Assembly (NCBI RefSeq): GCF_019880305.1
Contig: NZ_CP082301.1
Location: 2,728,001-2,792,000, forward strand
Length of the DNA: 64,000 nucleotides
Reading direction: 5' to 3'
Origin: Streptomyces decoyicus
Lineage (GTDB): Bacteria > Actinomycetota > Actinomycetes > Streptomycetales > Streptomycetaceae
Shown: piece by piece, positions 1 through 7,717 of the stretch
How the letters are laid out: every line of letters starts with the position of its first letter
Numbering within the stretch: the stretch's first letter is position 1
Program-made: the position numbers and the translations under genes
The notes under the pieces: model-generated
Databases searched by the model: none
Told to the model about the DNA's origin: nothing
What the model saw: only the letters and a program-made list of their open reading frames with translations

Positions 1-1548
1 GACAACACCCCTGGGGACCCCACCAACACCACATCCGACGGGACCCCCGACAGTCAGCCCACGGACCGTCCCTCCGACCACGCTCCCTCGGTCGACCCGG
101 ACACCACACGGCCGGCCGACCATGCCGACCCGCTCAACCAGGCCTCCCCGAAGCCCGAGCACACACCCAACGACCACCAGCAGTCCTCCACTCCCCCGAG
201 CGACCGCGCTGCCACACCCCCTCGCCGTAGTGCGGACGCCTCACTCCACCTCGCCAACGCACTGCGCCACGACCAGAACCCGCTGATGTACGGCAGGCCT
301 GCACCTCACGGACCTGACCTGACAAGCAACCATTCCGCATCGCCGGAGCCGCACCAGCAGCACTCCACTCCGGAAACCACAGCCGGCAATCCGCCCCGGA
401 CCACCGAACCCCATCCCGCCGCGCCTACGACAGCTCATCCGAGCCAGCACCCTGCGCCCGCAGACCCTGCGAGCGCCGATCCGGACGACTCCGATAACGA
501 CAGGGAGATTCGGCGCAAGCAGCTCGAGAAGGCCAACACGGATCCCGCGTGGTTCAAGAAGTACTACCAAAAGAACGGGCACCGGATCCGCAAGGACAGG
601 AAGGACGAGAACGGCAACCGAGTGCCGCAGCTGCACCCCACGGGTGATCCGAAAGCTCCATGGATGCTGGCAAGTGACGCACCAGAGGCCGAACCCGAGA
701 GCTACATAGATTCCGGAGAAGTGAAACGCGACGGCAAGACCGGAATCTCCGAGGACAACCTTAAAAAGCTCGATAAATCAGCAAAGAAGCGCCAGGACGC
801 GATCACCGCCGACGACCTGCCGCACAAGGCGAGGCAAAAGGCAAAGGAAGAATACGAGAAAAATAAGACCGCCGAGAACAAGGCGGAATTCGACAGGGCG
901 GACGCGGCCCACAGCCCTCTGCATGGAAAGATGACGCGGGCCAGCGAGGACTACGGCGAGGATGTCGCCGAGTACCATGCCATCCCCGAGCACTTCAGCG
1001 ATGCAGTACGAGTCGATGACCGGGGCAGCGGAAACAACCGGTTCGACCAGGTGTGGAAGCTCCCGAACGGCGAGTTCATCGTCGTAGAGGCAAAGGGATC
1101 GCGCCTCGCCGGCCTCGGTGACCGTCGAGGGCTACCGGCGGGCGCAAGGGACATCGATCACGATCAGCCCGAGGTAGGTACCCAGCGGCACGACGACGCG
1201 GAGCAAGACAACCAGGAGGACTCCGACGGCTCAACAAGCCCGACCGTACGCAGAGTCAAGCAAGGAACTCGCGATTACTTCAAAGTGATCTTGCATGAGA
1301 TGGAAATTCGCAGCGCCGAGAACATGGTGAAGGCAACCACTGACGCCGAAATGGCTCACGCCGAGGCCGAAGCGGACCTGGCAAGCGAACTCGAGGCTGC
1401 CCTGCGGGCCAAACCCAGCCGAATAACCTATCTGCTCATCAAGGGTGTGCCGAACGGCGAGAAGCACGGGGGGTACGAAATGTACCAGTTCGACATCAGG
1501 ACAAAGAAGGAGAAGGAGCAGCAGAATGATCAAAATCCCCCGGCATGA
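1..1548 (+). CDS. Polymorphic toxin, C-terminal part (5' end outside window)
   Basis: The frame is open from base 1, so the gene starts upstream; 515 residues are visible. The first ~160 residues are a Pro/Thr/Asp/His-rich low-complexity linker typical of the region before a toxin tip. A charged helical stretch follows (Lys/Glu/Asp rich, about 500-960). The tip shows a restriction-endonuclease-like signature: FDQVW (about 1042-1056), then strand VVEAKG (1081-1098) supplying the E-x-K pair, then a helix beginning QGTRDYF (about 1261). I infer a PD-(D/E)xK-type nuclease toxin domain of a secreted polymorphic toxin; the delivery domains would lie outside the window. The stop overlaps the next gene, an Imm49-type immunity gene, by 23 bp, which supports the toxin call. 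The exact toxin family is not resolved. Confidence 0.75.
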   Translation, partial: DNTPGDPTNTTSDGTPDSQPTDRPSDHAPSVDPDTTRPADHADPLNQASPKPEHTPNDHQQSSTPPSDRAATPPRRSADASLHLANALRHDQNPLMYGRPAPHGPDLTSNHSASPEPHQQHSTPETTAGNPPRTTEPHPAAPTTAHPSQHPAPADPASADPDDSDNDREIRRKQLEKANTDPAWFKKYYQKNGHRIRKDRKDENGNRVPQLHPTGDPKAPWMLASDAPEAEPESYIDSGEVKRDGKTGISEDNLKKLDKSAKKRQDAITADDLPHKARQKAKEEYEKNKTAENKAEFDRADAAHSPLHGKMTRASEDYGEDVAEYHAIPEHFSDAVRVDDRGSGNNRFDQVWKLPNGEFIVVEAKGSRLAGLGDRRGLPAGARDIDHDQPEVGTQRHDDAEQDNQEDSDGSTSPTVRRVKQGTRDYFKVILHEMEIRSAENMVKATTDAEMAHAEAEADLASELEAALRAKPSRITYLLIKGVPNGEKHGGYEMYQFDIRTKKEKEQQNDQNPPA

Positions 1549-2377
1549 CTTCCCCACGAGAAATATTCACCGCATCTTGGAGGTAACGACCCCGAAGCTA
1601 CAGAAGAAAATTGAGGGCATTTCAGAAGATCCGGAATGGATCACCTCGGCGTTGGATTCTGCGGCCCTGGTGCTCAATCTGCGCTGCGCCGACGACCCGA
1701 CAGCCGCAAAGATTGAGACATGGGAATCCTGCGTCACAGCGATGCAGGTGGGCTCCGCGCTCTTCGCCTCGGCGCGGGCAAGTACCGAGACCGTTGAATG
1801 CCTCATCGATCACGAGCGGCGCACCGTCCCGACCGGTGCCCTGCCCTGGGTGGACGCCGGCAACTGGCTCACGGCCTTCTGGCTGGCCTGCGTATGCCGG
1901 GAGAAGGGGCGCCTGAACGAGCTGTGCCAGGTCCCGGTATCGCTCTTGCGGAACTCCGGCGCGGTATTCGACGCATACATCTATGACTGGGTCGAGGCCC
2001 TCCAGGCCTACTGGCTACAGCAGCCCCAACTCGGCGACAAGTTGGTAGCCGCCGTGGACGGCACCGATCCCGATGTCATCCGGCACACCGATGCGGGAGG
2101 CGTCCTTCGCCTCATGTATCCGCCGATGAACCTGCTGACGCAGCTGGTTCGTGGTGACGCGGAGAAGTTCAACGCCGAACTCGCCAAGGCGCTGGAGTGG
2201 CACAAGGACCACTGGACCCGTGACGACCGCGAATTCAACCCGGAAGGCTTCATCTCCCTGGGCCTCACAGCAGTCACCTGCCTCGCACGTGACGCAGGGT
2301 TCACCATCACGGTCGAGTCCGAGTACCTGCCCGAAGGACTGCTCGACGCCGAATGGGTCGGCGAATTTCCCACATAA
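1526..2377 (+). CDS. Imm49 family immunity protein
   Basis: 283 aa. The start is the ATG at 1526 behind a purine-rich GGAG-containing stretch (about 1510-1520), inside the end of the toxin gene. The protein is mostly helical, with an N-terminal segment of the form IPRHDF..RNI, a central W-D-A-G-N-W-L-T-A-F-W helix, and a C-terminal ALEWHKDHW followed by a short conserved end. This pattern matches the Imm49 family of antitoxin proteins found just downstream of polymorphic toxins. It is expected to be cytoplasmic and to neutralise the preceding toxin tip by direct binding. The 23 bp overlap implies translational coupling, so toxin and antidote would be made together. Family assignment is from recognised motifs; pairing with this toxin is inferred from position. 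Confidence 0.75.
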   Translation: MIKIPRHDFPTRNIHRILEVTTPKLQKKIEGISEDPEWITSALDSAALVLNLRCADDPTAAKIETWESCVTAMQVGSALFASARASTETVECLIDHERRTVPTGALPWVDAGNWLTAFWLACVCREKGRLNELCQVPVSLLRNSGAVFDAYIYDWVEALQAYWLQQPQLGDKLVAAVDGTDPDVIRHTDAGGVLRLMYPPMNLLTQLVRGDAEKFNAELAKALEWHKDHWTRDDREFNPEGFISLGLTAVTCLARDAGFTITVESEYLPEGLLDAEWVGEFPT

Positions 2378-2421
2378 CACGTCGCCCGTACTCAGGCGGA
2401 ACCGTGTAGGACAGGAGCAAA

Positions 2422-2739
2422 ATGACCAGCCCGCAGGACAATCTCACTCCGCCCACCACTCCCGAGGAAGCGCTCGCCATCGTCCGTAGCCGCTACGCCG
2501 AGCCCACGCTGGCAGACGGCTCTCCCGCTCCGATGCATGTCGAGGAATTCGACATCGGCTATCTCGTGTACACCGAGTACCCCGACACCACCGATGCTTC
2601 GGGCGAGCCCCAGCCGGCCCCGCCCGGTGGGTCGAAGATCGTCGTGGCCAAGGACACCGGAGAAACCGTCACCGTGCCCAACTTCCCCACGGAGACGGCC
2701 ATCGCGCTCTACCGGCAGCAGCGCCCGTCCCAGGCATGA
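2422..2739 (+). CDS. Small protein paralogous to the one at 5910-6263 (possible immunity protein)
   Basis: 105 aa, ATG behind ACAGGAGC at about 2411. It lies 44 bp after the Imm49 gene in the same direction and probably shares its transcript. The core PAPMHVEEFDIGYLVY, then VVAKD/TVTVPNFPTETAIALYR, is nearly the same as in the protein at 5910-6263, so the two are paralogues. The layout (an N-terminal helix containing ALAIVRSRY, then strands with a G-Y-L-V-Y motif, then a closing helix) is loosely like YrhB/Imm35-type small immunity proteins, but I cannot assign a family. No signal peptide or membrane segment is seen. Given the neighbours, an immunity or toxin-accessory role is the best guess. 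Confidence 0.7.
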   Translation: MTSPQDNLTPPTTPEEALAIVRSRYAEPTLADGSPAPMHVEEFDIGYLVYTEYPDTTDASGEPQPAPPGGSKIVVAKDTGETVTVPNFPTETAIALYRQQRPSQA

Positions 2740-2856
2740 ACGAAGGGCTTCTGCTCGGTGAGTCGACGGCCTAAGGCCACTCGTCCGGTCGGTGACAGAT
2801 GAGGCTACGGCGGCGTTGACGAAGGTGACACAGGCGAGCGCCGTCTTCCGTATGTC

Positions 2857-3429
2857 CTAGTGGCCGGGCACGGGGGGCGTTGGCGGAGGGGATTGGGGGT
2901 CCAGCCAGCCGGTTGCCCTCAGGACCTGCGCGGCGATCTCCCTGACGGACCGGCCGTCGGTGGCTACCCGAAAGGTGTCGTCGGACGCCCTTTCGTCCAG
3001 GAGCCGGGCCTTGTACGCGCTGCTCTTGAGCTCCCGTTCGAGCTCCGATCCGATCTCACGGGCCACCAGCCGCTCATGGGTGGTGGAGTCGGAGGCGGTG
3101 AGGAGGACCCGTACGGTCCAGGTGTCTGCCCCCAGGGCCCGCTCGAAGAGCCCTGCGCTCTCGGGAAGCACACTCACGGTGTTGGTGTAGATGAGGCGGC
3201 GATAGCCGAGTTGGTGGTAATTGGCCCATAGCGCGGTCAGGTTGCGTTCGGTGATCTGGGAGCGGTGCGGGTCTCCGTCCGGGGCCGGATGCACCTGGCC
3301 CATGAAATCGCCCTCGATGATGGCGTGCGGAACGGACGCGGCTCGCAGTCGATCCGAAACCTCCCAGCCGACCGTGGACTTGCCCACACCTGCCCTGCCG
3401 CCGATAAGCAGTAATTCTGTGCGGTTCAT
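2857..3429 (-). CDS. P-loop kinase-like ATPase
   Basis: 190 aa from the ATG at 3429 (MNRTELLLIGG), chosen because the P-loop then begins ten residues in; a longer start at 3489 is possible. Walker A is GGRAGVGKST, followed by a helix and the strand AIIEGDF, as in adenylylsulfate/gluconate-kinase-like small-molecule kinases and related AAA_33 proteins. Further motifs are LIYTNT and VRVLLTA, then an ERLVAREIGSE helix that may form the lid. It probably phosphorylates a small molecule or acts as a nucleotide-dependent regulator; the substrate is unknown. It sits alone on the minus strand between two plus-strand immunity-type genes, so a role in the island is not established. Confidence 0.75.
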   Translation of the reverse strand: MNRTELLLIGGRAGVGKSTVGWEVSDRLRAASVPHAIIEGDFMGQVHPAPDGDPHRSQITERNLTALWANYHQLGYRRLIYTNTVSVLPESAGLFERALGADTWTVRVLLTASDSTTHERLVAREIGSELERELKSSAYKARLLDERASDDTFRVATDGRSVREIAAQVLRATGWLDPQSPPPTPPVPGH

Positions 3430-3575
3430 GGCGGCATGATGCCAGCTGACCGGCGCCGGAGCCCCGCCGCCTCCACACCACCCGGCCACCGGACAATGGC
3501 AGGTGGCCTACGAGCCACAACAAGAGGGCAGGCCGCCGGGTTTGGGCGCGCCGCGGGCAGAGGGAATCGAATCGG

Positions 3576-5816
3576 ATGACGGAGCACGGCGGAGCGGCAA
3601 GGGACACCGACACCTCGGCAGGCGACACGCTTTCTCTGCTTTCCGCGTGGTGGCGTGAGGTGCGCGCCGGACGTGAAGAACGTGAGGGGCGTGGGCGAAG
3701 CCAGCGGGCTCATCTCGTCGATTCCTCGGGTTCCATGGGCGCTTCCGTGCTGAAGCAGCTTCATCAGCGCACTGAAGGAAGCATCCTGGTGGATGCTGCC
3801 GGGCGCACGGCCGAGGAAGTGCACGTCGAGGTACTCCACCGCCTCGGTGTCGACGTGTCCCCCGCGAACCGTCGAAATTGGCGTCGTACGCTCAAGAGGT
3901 TGGACGAAAGCCGCCTCGTTCTCATCGCCCATGCTCATCGGGCGGGCCATACCCGTGGTTCGTCCGAACCTGATCGCTTGCTGTCCAAGACCGTCAGAGA
4001 TCTGAGTGGCCGCAAGGTCGGCGCCATCGTCCATCTCACCCCGGAAAGACTGCCCCGCCTCGCCGAGGCCGTGTTCCACCTCCACGGCCGGGATACCGGT
4101 GAGGCGGACTGGCCGATACCGATCCGCGCGTTGGCGCTGGCCCGGCCCCGCGTCGTGCCGCTGCGCGTATGGGCCGAACTCACCGCGGCGCTCGGCGGGG
4201 ATCCCGTCACCGAAACCGTGCTCCGTGGCGTGCTGGAGGAATTCTCCGCCCATCTGGTGTCCGGTGAGGACGGGGTGGCCTTCGCCGATGAGAGCCTGGC
4301 GGAAGAACTGCGCCGAGGTACGGCGGACGGCGAGATCGCCCGGGTCGACCGGCACATGAACGAGTGGCTGCGGCGCATTTCCCCCGAGTTCCGCCATCCG
4401 GAGGGGTGGGCGAAATCGGGTCCTGAGGGCCTTTACACCGCCACCGGGCTTGCCATGCACGCCGCACAGGCCGACTTTGCTGAATGGCTGTCGTCCGGTG
4501 ACAGCGAACCCCGGGCCGCGCTCCTCAATGACCTGCTGCGGGACGGGAGCGTGCTGGCCCATATCCCGCAGACGGCGTTGATGGATGCCGCACGCTGTGC
4601 GTTCATCGGCGATGTCCCGGGGAATACCGCCGCCGGCGCCGCGGTCCGCCTCTGGTCCTACGGCGTGATCCCCTCCACCCAGCCGGAATGGGCCGCCTGG
4701 CTGCATGTGATGGCCACTGCCCGTGGCGACCGGGCGCTTGCCGCCGCCGTCGCCCATTCCGGTGTGCGCCTGCCCTGGAAGGCGAAGTGGACGCATTGGC
4801 GACCACCGGGCGGCTGTCACTGGCGCTATCTCGAACCAGGTCCCGTCGACGGGCTGGTCGAAGTGCGCTGGCAGGGCCGCCCCGCGGTTGCGGGTATCCA
4901 TACCTGGGACACCCGCGCGGACATCTGGGACGCGGCCACCGGTGAACATCTTGCCGGTCCCTGGTACGAGGACATTCCGGAGGAGAATCACGGTGACCTG
5001 TCCTGGCCTCCGGGGGAGGACCAGGGCCGTCCGGGCCCTGACGCTGTCGGCGACTTCGAGGACGCCTTGTCCGATGAGGAAGGGGTTCACGATCTGTTCC
5101 TCGGCAGTGCCCCGCTCCCCGTCGGGAATCAGGTGATCCTCGGTGGTTCAGGGGGCCTCTTCGCCATCGAGGCCGCCCCCGGAGAAACGTTCTCCGCTCC
5201 CCACTTCCCTCACCTTGAACCTCTTTCCGGAAATTACGCCTCCACCAGCGCGGTGACCCCCGCCGATTCCCCTCCCCCCGGCCCGAGAGATCTCATCGAG
5301 CTGTACGGGGCTCGTCGCATCCACGCTTTCCCGGAGCAGCTGCTGCCCGACGGGCTGACGGACGAACCGACCCGCCGCATGCTCATCGAATTCGGCCTCC
5401 CCGCACTGAGCAACGAAGACGGCCTGGGCATCTACCCGCACGGCGACCACCGCATGAGCATCTTTGACGAAGTCACCTGGCCCTCGGATATCGACCCGGT
5501 CGAGGAAGCCGGCCCCTTCCTTCAGATCGGCTTCTGGATGGGCGGCAAGCTCGTGATCGACGGCCCTACGGGCCACGTGTTGCGTATCCCGTCAGAGCCG
5601 GGTGAGGAGCACCTTGCGGGCCTGCCCGCAGCGCACAGCCTGGAGAACTTCCTCACCATGGTCGCGCTGTGGGTCACCGGCCATCTCACCAAAGGCCTCG
5701 TCGAGGGTGACGACGAGGCCTGCCTCCTGCCCGACCACGTGCTCACCGCCCACAAACGTATCGACCCGGTGGGAGCCGAAGCCCCCGCCTGGTCTTACGC
5801 CTTCCACAGTCCATGA
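3576..5816 (+). CDS. Large SUKH-4 immunity-domain protein with NTPase-like N-terminus lacking a P-loop
   Basis: 746 aa, ATG at 3576 with a GAGGGA-like site about 10 nt upstream. Residues about 55-165 look like a nucleotide-binding fold (strand GSILVDAAGRTAEEVH; strand RLVLIAHAHRAG; later KVGAIVHLTPERLPRL) but there is no GxxxxGK[ST] Walker A, so ATP binding is doubtful. A helical middle follows. Around residues 420-470 there is a WD/PQQ-repeat-like stretch (GRPAVAGIHTWD.., IWDAATGEHLAGPW). The C-terminal ~150 residues (RMLIEFGLPAL.., LQIGFW.., LVIDGPTGHVLRI.., SLENFLTMVALW) match the SUKH-4 immunity domain. SUKH proteins neutralise several toxin classes in polymorphic-toxin loci. The next gene starts 93 bp downstream and may be co-transcribed. 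The multidomain fusion suggests a generalised or scaffolded immunity factor; that is inference. Confidence 0.8.
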   Translation: MTEHGGAARDTDTSAGDTLSLLSAWWREVRAGREEREGRGRSQRAHLVDSSGSMGASVLKQLHQRTEGSILVDAAGRTAEEVHVEVLHRLGVDVSPANRRNWRRTLKRLDESRLVLIAHAHRAGHTRGSSEPDRLLSKTVRDLSGRKVGAIVHLTPERLPRLAEAVFHLHGRDTGEADWPIPIRALALARPRVVPLRVWAELTAALGGDPVTETVLRGVLEEFSAHLVSGEDGVAFADESLAEELRRGTADGEIARVDRHMNEWLRRISPEFRHPEGWAKSGPEGLYTATGLAMHAAQADFAEWLSSGDSEPRAALLNDLLRDGSVLAHIPQTALMDAARCAFIGDVPGNTAAGAAVRLWSYGVIPSTQPEWAAWLHVMATARGDRALAAAVAHSGVRLPWKAKWTHWRPPGGCHWRYLEPGPVDGLVEVRWQGRPAVAGIHTWDTRADIWDAATGEHLAGPWYEDIPEENHGDLSWPPGEDQGRPGPDAVGDFEDALSDEEGVHDLFLGSAPLPVGNQVILGGSGGLFAIEAAPGETFSAPHFPHLEPLSGNYASTSAVTPADSPPPGPRDLIELYGARRIHAFPEQLLPDGLTDEPTRRMLIEFGLPALSNEDGLGIYPHGDHRMSIFDEVTWPSDIDPVEEAGPFLQIGFWMGGKLVIDGPTGHVLRIPSEPGEEHLAGLPAAHSLENFLTMVALWVTGHLTKGLVEGDDEACLLPDHVLTAHKRIDPVGAEAPAWSYAFHSP

Positions 5817-5909
5817 CGGGTGTTCGTGCGCCATCGTCCACCGGCCGCGCCGAATTCACCCCCGGCGCGCGACCACACTCCATTGCAGGTTACGAGGAGA
5901 GAACACCAC

Positions 5910-6263
5910 GTGCCGGAGACCGATCCATCGGAGACCGAGCCGCCGGCGACCGAGCCGCCCGAAGCTGAGAAGCCGCTACCGCCGACAACCGTTGAGCAGG
6001 TGCTGGAAATGGCCCGCACCGGTTTTCAGCCTCTCTGCCACGACGGCACCCCTGCACCCCTGCATGTCGAAGAGTTCGATATCGGCTACCTCGTCTACGC
6101 CAGGTTTCCCCCCACCGAGCCTCGTTCATTCGGCGGCAGCCATCTGGTCATCTCCAAAGCTGACGGGGCACGGACCTACGTACCCAACTTCCCCCCGAAA
6201 TCCGCGATCGCTCTCTATCGCGCACGCCGCCTGCCCGACTCGCGCTCGCCGAGGGGTGATTGA
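5910..6263 (+). CDS. Small protein paralogous to the one at 2422-2739
   Basis: 117 aa from a GTG at 5910, chosen for the strong GAGGAGAG site at about 5894; upstream in-frame starts lack such a site. An N-terminal Pro/Glu-rich tail (with repeated P-x-T-E-P units) precedes the conserved core APLHVEEFDIGYLVY..FP, LVISKADG..TYVPNFPPKSAIALYR, which matches the 105 aa protein at 2422-2739. It follows the SUKH-4 protein gene closely. The family is not recognised beyond a loose resemblance to YrhB/Imm35-like small proteins. Duplication of this gene at both ends of the island, each time just behind an immunity gene, points to a role in toxin immunity or in handling immunity proteins (inferred). Confidence 0.7.
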   Translation: MPETDPSETEPPATEPPEAEKPLPPTTVEQVLEMARTGFQPLCHDGTPAPLHVEEFDIGYLVYARFPPTEPRSFGGSHLVISKADGARTYVPNFPPKSAIALYRARRLPDSRSPRGD

Positions 6264-6394
6264 TGGGGGCAGCCGGACACCGGACAGGCGGGCGGGCGGC
6301 CCGGCCGGAGACCTCGTAGGAAGGACTGTGGCGGGCGCGGCAGAGGTCGTTTCGCAGAGATGCAATGCACGCTTCACGCTCGTGCGGCAGAGTG

Positions 6395-6426
6395 GACGGT
6401 CGCACCGTCGGTGATCGACGATCACC
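6395..6426. promoter_or_regulatory. Two back-to-back palindromes upstream of the sugar ABC operon
   Basis: GACGGTcgcACCGTC (6395-6409) is followed directly by GGTGATCgacGATCACC (6410-6426), 31 bp before the ATG of the solute-binding protein. Both are perfect inverted repeats with a 3 bp spacer, the form expected of operators for a dimeric repressor. No LacI/GntR-type gene is adjacent, so the regulator would be encoded elsewhere. Confidence 0.5.
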
Positions 6427-6457
6427 GGGAGGTTACGAGCGCAGGGGGCGACGTGCC

Positions 6458-7717
6458 ATGACGGAGATCGACAGGCGGAGGCTGTTGGCGGCCGGCGGTG
6501 GGGTCGCCCTGGCCGCGGGGCTGGCGACGGGGTGTGGGTCCAACACCGGGCGGGGTGGCGGTGGTTCGGGGCCGGAGATCAGCCAGTGGTACCACCAGTA
6601 CGGTGAGACCGGCACCGAGCGGGCCGTGAAGCGGTATGCCGCCGCGTACAAGAAGGCCGGGGTGCGGGTGCAGTGGCGGCCGGGGGATTACGACCGGCAG
6701 ACGGCGGCCGCGCTGCTCACCGACTCGGGGCCGGACGTCTTCGAGGTCAACGGGCCGCTGCTGGACCAGATCCAGGGCGGGCAGGTCGTCGATCTGACGG
6801 CCGAGGTCGAGCCGGTCAAGGACGACTTCCACCAGGCCGTGCTGGCGCCGAAGATCTGGCAGGACAAGATCTGGGGCATCCCGCAGGCCGTGGACATGCA
6901 GGTGCTCTATTACCGCAAGAGCCTGCTGAAGAAGGCCGGGGTGCAGCCGCCGCGCACGCTCGACGAGCTGGTGGACGGGGCGAAGAAGCTCAGCGACAAG
7001 AAGGCCAAGGGGCTGTTCCTGGGGAACGACGGCGGGGTGGGGGTGCTCGGTGGGACGCCGTTGTTCGCCGCGGGGCTGAGCCTGATCGGTGCGGACGGCA
7101 AGGCCGGGTTCGACGATCCGGCCGCGGCGCGGGCGCTCGGGAAGATCCGGCAGTTGTACGCCGACAAGTCGTTGCTGCTGGGGGCGCCCACGGACTGGTC
7201 CGATCCGGCTGCGTTCATCCAGGGGCTGACCGCGATGCAGTGGTCGGGGCTGTGGGCGCTGCCGCAGATCAGGAAGGCGCTGGGGGACGACTTCGGGGTG
7301 CTGCCGTTCCCGAAGGACGGGAGCGGAGGAAAACCGTCCGTTCCGGTGGGCGCCTACGGCTCCGCGGTCAGCGCGCGGAGCAAGCGCAGGTCGGAGGCGA
7401 AGGCCTTCGCGAAGTGGCTGTGGGTGGACCGCACCGACTTCCAGCAGGACTTTGCGCTGTCGTACGGGTTCCACATTCCGGCGCGGATCTCGCTGGCGAA
7501 GAAGGCCGAGCAGTTGCAGTCCGGCCCGGCGGCCGACGCGGTCCGGTTCGCGACCGATCACGGCTACGCCGAGCCGCTGTTGTGGACGACCGCGGACCGT
7601 ACCGCCTATCAGGACGCGCTGAGCCGGATCATCAAGGACGGCGCCAACCCGGAGAGTGAGCTCAAGACGGTGGTGCGCAAGGTCAACGCCGAGCTTCAGC
7701 GGGCCAGGAAGAAGTGA
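6458..7717 (+). CDS. Extracellular solute-binding lipoprotein of a carbohydrate ABC importer
   Basis: 419 aa; the start is the ATG at 6458 because it places a Tat/lipoprotein signal at the N-terminus: DRRRLLAAGG, a hydrophobic stretch, then lipobox LATGC (Cys about residue 27). The mature part has the family-1 solute-binding fold with PDVFEVNGPLLDQIQ, a helix QAVDMQVLYYRKSLLKKAGV typical of sugar binders, and a C-terminal W..YQDALSRII. It would be lipid-anchored outside the membrane and deliver an oligosaccharide or sugar to the two permeases encoded next. No ATPase gene is present in the operon, as is common in Streptomyces, where a shared MsiK-type ATPase serves several sugar importers. The substrate cannot be read from sequence. 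Confidence 0.9.
   Translation: MTEIDRRRLLAAGGGVALAAGLATGCGSNTGRGGGGSGPEISQWYHQYGETGTERAVKRYAAAYKKAGVRVQWRPGDYDRQTAAALLTDSGPDVFEVNGPLLDQIQGGQVVDLTAEVEPVKDDFHQAVLAPKIWQDKIWGIPQAVDMQVLYYRKSLLKKAGVQPPRTLDELVDGAKKLSDKKAKGLFLGNDGGVGVLGGTPLFAAGLSLIGADGKAGFDDPAAARALGKIRQLYADKSLLLGAPTDWSDPAAFIQGLTAMQWSGLWALPQIRKALGDDFGVLPFPKDGSGGKPSVPVGAYGSAVSARSKRRSEAKAFAKWLWVDRTDFQQDFALSYGFHIPARISLAKKAEQLQSGPAADAVRFATDHGYAEPLLWTTADRTAYQDALSRIIKDGANPESELKTVVRKVNAELQRARKK

Noticed and set aside
3426..5090. 554-codon minus-strand frame opposite the SUKH-4 gene
   Set aside because: Composition is Gly/Arg/Pro/His-rich without motifs, and the plus strand has a clear protein.
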